From contig JAHRHY010000015.1 in the NCBI GenBank assembly GCA_019671135.1, positions 186,001-250,000 on the forward strand: DNA of 64,000 bases. Reading direction: 5' to 3'. The notes below the pieces were generated by a model. It saw nothing but the letters and a program-made list of their open reading frames with translations. It searched no databases and was not told where the DNA came from. Source of the DNA: Linnemannia hyalina. Its lineage: Eukaryota; Mortierellomycota; Mortierellomycetes; Mortierellales; Mortierellaceae. Below, piece after piece: positions 61,465-64,000 of the stretch; within the stretch, counting starts at the first letter, position 1; each line of letters opens with the position of its first letter. The translations under genes and the position numbers were made by a program.

Positions 61465-64000
61465 ATGTTCCACAAGCGGGACATCTCCTTCACCGACCAC
61501 AAGGATCAAAATGGATTTGCCGATCATTCCAGTCCTGCTCACCCACAGAGTTCATCGCCTCCTGTCTTGCCACCATCGCCCATGGCTCACCACAACCAAA
61601 GGCACGTCGTCTCTTTCAATCAAACGTAATCCCTCGATCCTTCCATGCCCCTTCCCTCGGAATCCTCCAACAAGGCAGCCCAATGACCCCAGCAACGCGT
61701 CGCACGCTCACTCGAGGACGATACCAACTGTTTCAACCCGAATATCCTCGACACTCACGACTATCAACTCTATCACCCAACCAAACTGCAACTACTGCGG
61801 TCCTGGACGAGCCAGATACTCCACACACGCAACCTTCTTCTTCCTCGGGCAAACGACGCCTGGCAGCTCGTAAACCTAACTCGCGACAGTCAGGGTCTCC
61901 ATGGACTCCGCAGGAAGACGAGATTCTTTTTGATTTACGGCAACAGCGGGTCAAATGGAGGACGATCGGCGCCCAACTGAACCGGACCGTTGCATCCTGC
62001 TACTCGCGCTACTACCGGTTCTTGGATCCCTTCCTAGCAGATGCTATCGAGAGCGAGCTGGACGAAGTGGAGGATGTCGAAGGAGGAAACGAGTCAGGCG
62101 GGGCAAGCATCAAGGAAAGGATCCTTAGCGGGACACTGGAGAAGCCGAGCGTGAGACCCCAGCCGTACGTGGAGCGTGGGCCATGGAAGGCCAAGGATCG
62201 GGAACAACTAGAGCTCATGGTCACAGCCAAGGTACCATGGAGCATCATTTCCCACCAGCTGCAGCGGAACCAGGATAGCTGCAAGGAAAAGTGGCTTCGA
62301 ATGCAAAAGAGTCATCTCGAGAAACGCCGGTATTCTAAGAGGGTCCGAGGGGGGCAGTGGACTCGACTCTACAAAGAAGGATTCACTCCGCATCATCGAG
62401 ACCAGCTTGTTCGCGCCGTGGAGAAGTATCTGACAGCTAAGAGAGCCTCGGCCATCTACGACAGCAACCCGCTTAGGATTCTGGGAGTCAATGATCCGGG
62501 GGAGGAGGAGGAAGAGGAGGAAGATGGACCGTTCGACCCGTCGATGATGCACCCGCCGCCACTATCTCTTGACCAACAGACGATTATTGACAACAACTCG
62601 AGTGACCAGGATTCGAGCGTGGAGACCATCGATTGGGAAGCCGTATCGCGCGCCTTGAACAACAAGTTTCCGGCATCAAGACTTCGCTCGATCTACCACG
62701 AACTGGCAGTCGCCAAACTTGTCTGGACGCCGGAGGAGGACGAGCGATTGTTCCGAGCGGTTATTCGACTAGGGCCACCAGAACTGCAGCCCAAGATTTG
62801 GACCATGATTAAGGACGCCTTTGGAGACGTCATTCGGACCAGTAACGACTATCGTGCCCGGTGGAGAGAGCTGGACATGCCTCAGCTGGAGCGCGAGTGG
62901 GATTTCTCGGAGAAGACAAAGTTCTGGCGGCGCTGGATGGAGTATCAGGAAGCAGGATCGCTACTAGACCAGGAAGCCTCATCGTCAGACAAGAACAGTT
63001 CGATCCAGTCTGTCATAGAGCCGCGGCCGTTGTTACTAAAGCCGTCGCATGAACCCTCAACCCAGTCTAGGATGGATGCATGGGATCTGATTGCAGAAGG
63101 ATTGGAATACCGACACGGACGCGACTGTCAACTTTATTTCGACCACACAACCCGCAATTTCCCTAGGGACCCGGAGCTCTTTCGTTACTTGTCACTCGAG
63201 CTTGCCAAGGCATACCTGGAACCGCGCACAGTGTCTTGGTCGACGGATGCATCGAGAATGTTGGTTGCAACGGTCAACTCCTTCTTGCAGGCCAACAAAC
63301 TCGTGAAATGGGCGTCGGTTGCCCAGGCGCTGGATCATCAATACACGGCCGAGCAGTGCGAGGCGAAGTGGCTGTATTGGTCCCAGAATCACGTACCGAC
63401 GCCGGATGATGCACCGATATATGGCGACAAGGAGGGACTGGAAGTTGGACTAGACTCGTCGGAGCATTTGTCCAAGCTGGGCCAGGCGGTGGTTGAGCGT
63501 GAGAGCGATGATAAAGACAAGAAGGCCACGGAGCGAAGGCTTTGGACGGACGATGAAGTTGAGCTGCTGAAGAAAGGAGTCGAAGAGTATGGACTTCAGT
63601 GGTACAAAATCCGGGACGCATATTTACCTCACCGAGCCATTCAGATGATACATGAGCGTTACTGGCGTATGCAAGCCAAGAAGACGGGGCGGTTCTCGGA
63701 GAAGGAACGGAGCCAGCTTGAGACGGCCATTGAGATCTTTGGCGAGGATGCGGACTGGGAGCTTATTGCGGGGCAGGTCCCAGGCCGCACAGCGAGCCAG
63801 TGTCGGAAGAACTGGAAGTACAGCACGACGCACCATTTGCACAAACTGGGCGAGCCCTGGACAGATCAGGATCGAGAGCGACTCAAGAGTGCAGTCGCGC
63901 GGTTCGGAAAGAAGAGGTGGACTCTTGTTTCGGAGTTTGTGGTTGGAAAGACACCTGACCAGTGTAGGAACGAGTGGAGAGAAAAACTGGATCCTGTAGT
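61465..64000 (+). CDS. Multi-Myb/SANT DNA-binding protein, SNAPC4-like, 3' partial
   Basis: Predicted DNA-binding regulator; the reading frame stays open to the right edge. Model: exon 61465-61625 (MFHKRDISFTDHKDQ...), a short 53-nt intron, then 61679 onward, giving FNQTPMTPATRRTL. Without this intron the start would be M at 61685 (MTPATRR). At least six Myb/SANT-like repeats are visible: SPWTPQEDEILFDLRQQ, GPWKAKDREQLELMV, LVWTPEEDERLFRAVI, RLWTDDEVELLKKGVEEYG, GRFSEKERSQLETAIEIFG and EPWTDQDRERLKSAVARFG, each followed by a helix ending in W or Y. The last three are closely spaced, as in a DNA-binding Myb array. SNAPC4, a subunit of the snRNA-promoter factor, has such tandem repeats, but other multi-Myb proteins cannot be excluded. 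An acidic Glu stretch is coded near 62500-62525. Confidence 0.8.

Noticed and set aside
1..64000. CRISPR arrays, bacterial operons, defence islands, prophage
   Set aside because: No spaced direct repeats. Genes are spliced and individually oriented, as in eukaryotes; repeats seen are micro- and minisatellites.
1..64000. Transposons, tRNA, rRNA or snRNA genes
   Set aside because: No reverse transcriptase, transposase, terminal repeats or clear tRNA T-loop sequences were noticed. A covariance-model scan would be decisive and was not possible.

Overview
The window is a gene-dense piece of a filamentous fungal nuclear chromosome. Nearly every gene is cut by short GT-AG introns (mostly 60-250 nt, some 300-400 nt), the standard code is used, and several proteins carry long Gln/Asn/Pro-rich stretches. 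Promoters and 5' leaders are strongly pyrimidine-rich on the coding strand. CIN85-like and CARMIL-like adaptors, XRCC2, and an HSPA12-like Hsp70 beside fungal-type Nup192, Trs120, Gos1 and alpha-actinin point to an early-diverging fungus, most likely Mortierellaceae or a near relative. That placement is inference from gene content; I could not run a search.

Layout. 1-1831 (+): 3' part of a SETD6/Rkm4-like lysine methyltransferase. 1945-5790 (-): adaptor with three SH3 domains. 6242-8400 and 9545-11836 (-): tandemly duplicated cytochrome P450 genes with duplicated upstream regions. 12993-18990 (-): Nup192/NUP205. 19630-21249 (+): XRCC2-like recombinase. 21429-28399 (-): ABCC/MRP transporter with 13 exons. 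30664-34481 (-): alpha-actinin with 14 exons, one of 13 nt. 34882-37114 (+): mitochondrial EF-Tu. 37998-41021 (+): Hsp70/HSPA12-like ATPase with a Q/P-rich N-terminus. 41137-46858 (-): Trs120/TRAPPC9. 47275-48384 (-): Gos1/GOSR1 Golgi SNARE. 48741-49739 (-): intronless SAM methyltransferase. 51198-53932 (+): short XRN-like exoribonuclease. 56787-61228 (+): PH plus leucine-rich-repeat protein, CARMIL-like. 61465 to the right edge (+): multi-Myb (SNAPC4-like) protein, partial.

How the genes relate. Most neighbours are unrelated housekeeping genes, as expected in a fungal genome without operons. Three loose themes appear: Golgi traffic (Trs120 next to Gos1), actin cytoskeleton (alpha-actinin, a CARMIL-like LRR protein and a CIN85-like adaptor, not adjacent), and the P450 pair. 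Convergent neighbours are very close (114-180 bp between stop codons); divergent neighbours share 0.4-1.5 kb promoters.

No CRISPR array, operon, secondary-metabolite core gene, transposon or RNA gene was recognised. I did not find a clearly new multi-gene system. The most interesting items are a young P450 tandem duplication, a large insert inside NBD2 of the ABC transporter, a stripped-down XRN-type nuclease, a 13-nt microexon, and several lineage-typical adaptor architectures. Gene models were joined by hand from splice sites and reading phase: each complete model gives an exact multiple of three and a continuous family-like protein, but none is tested with transcripts.
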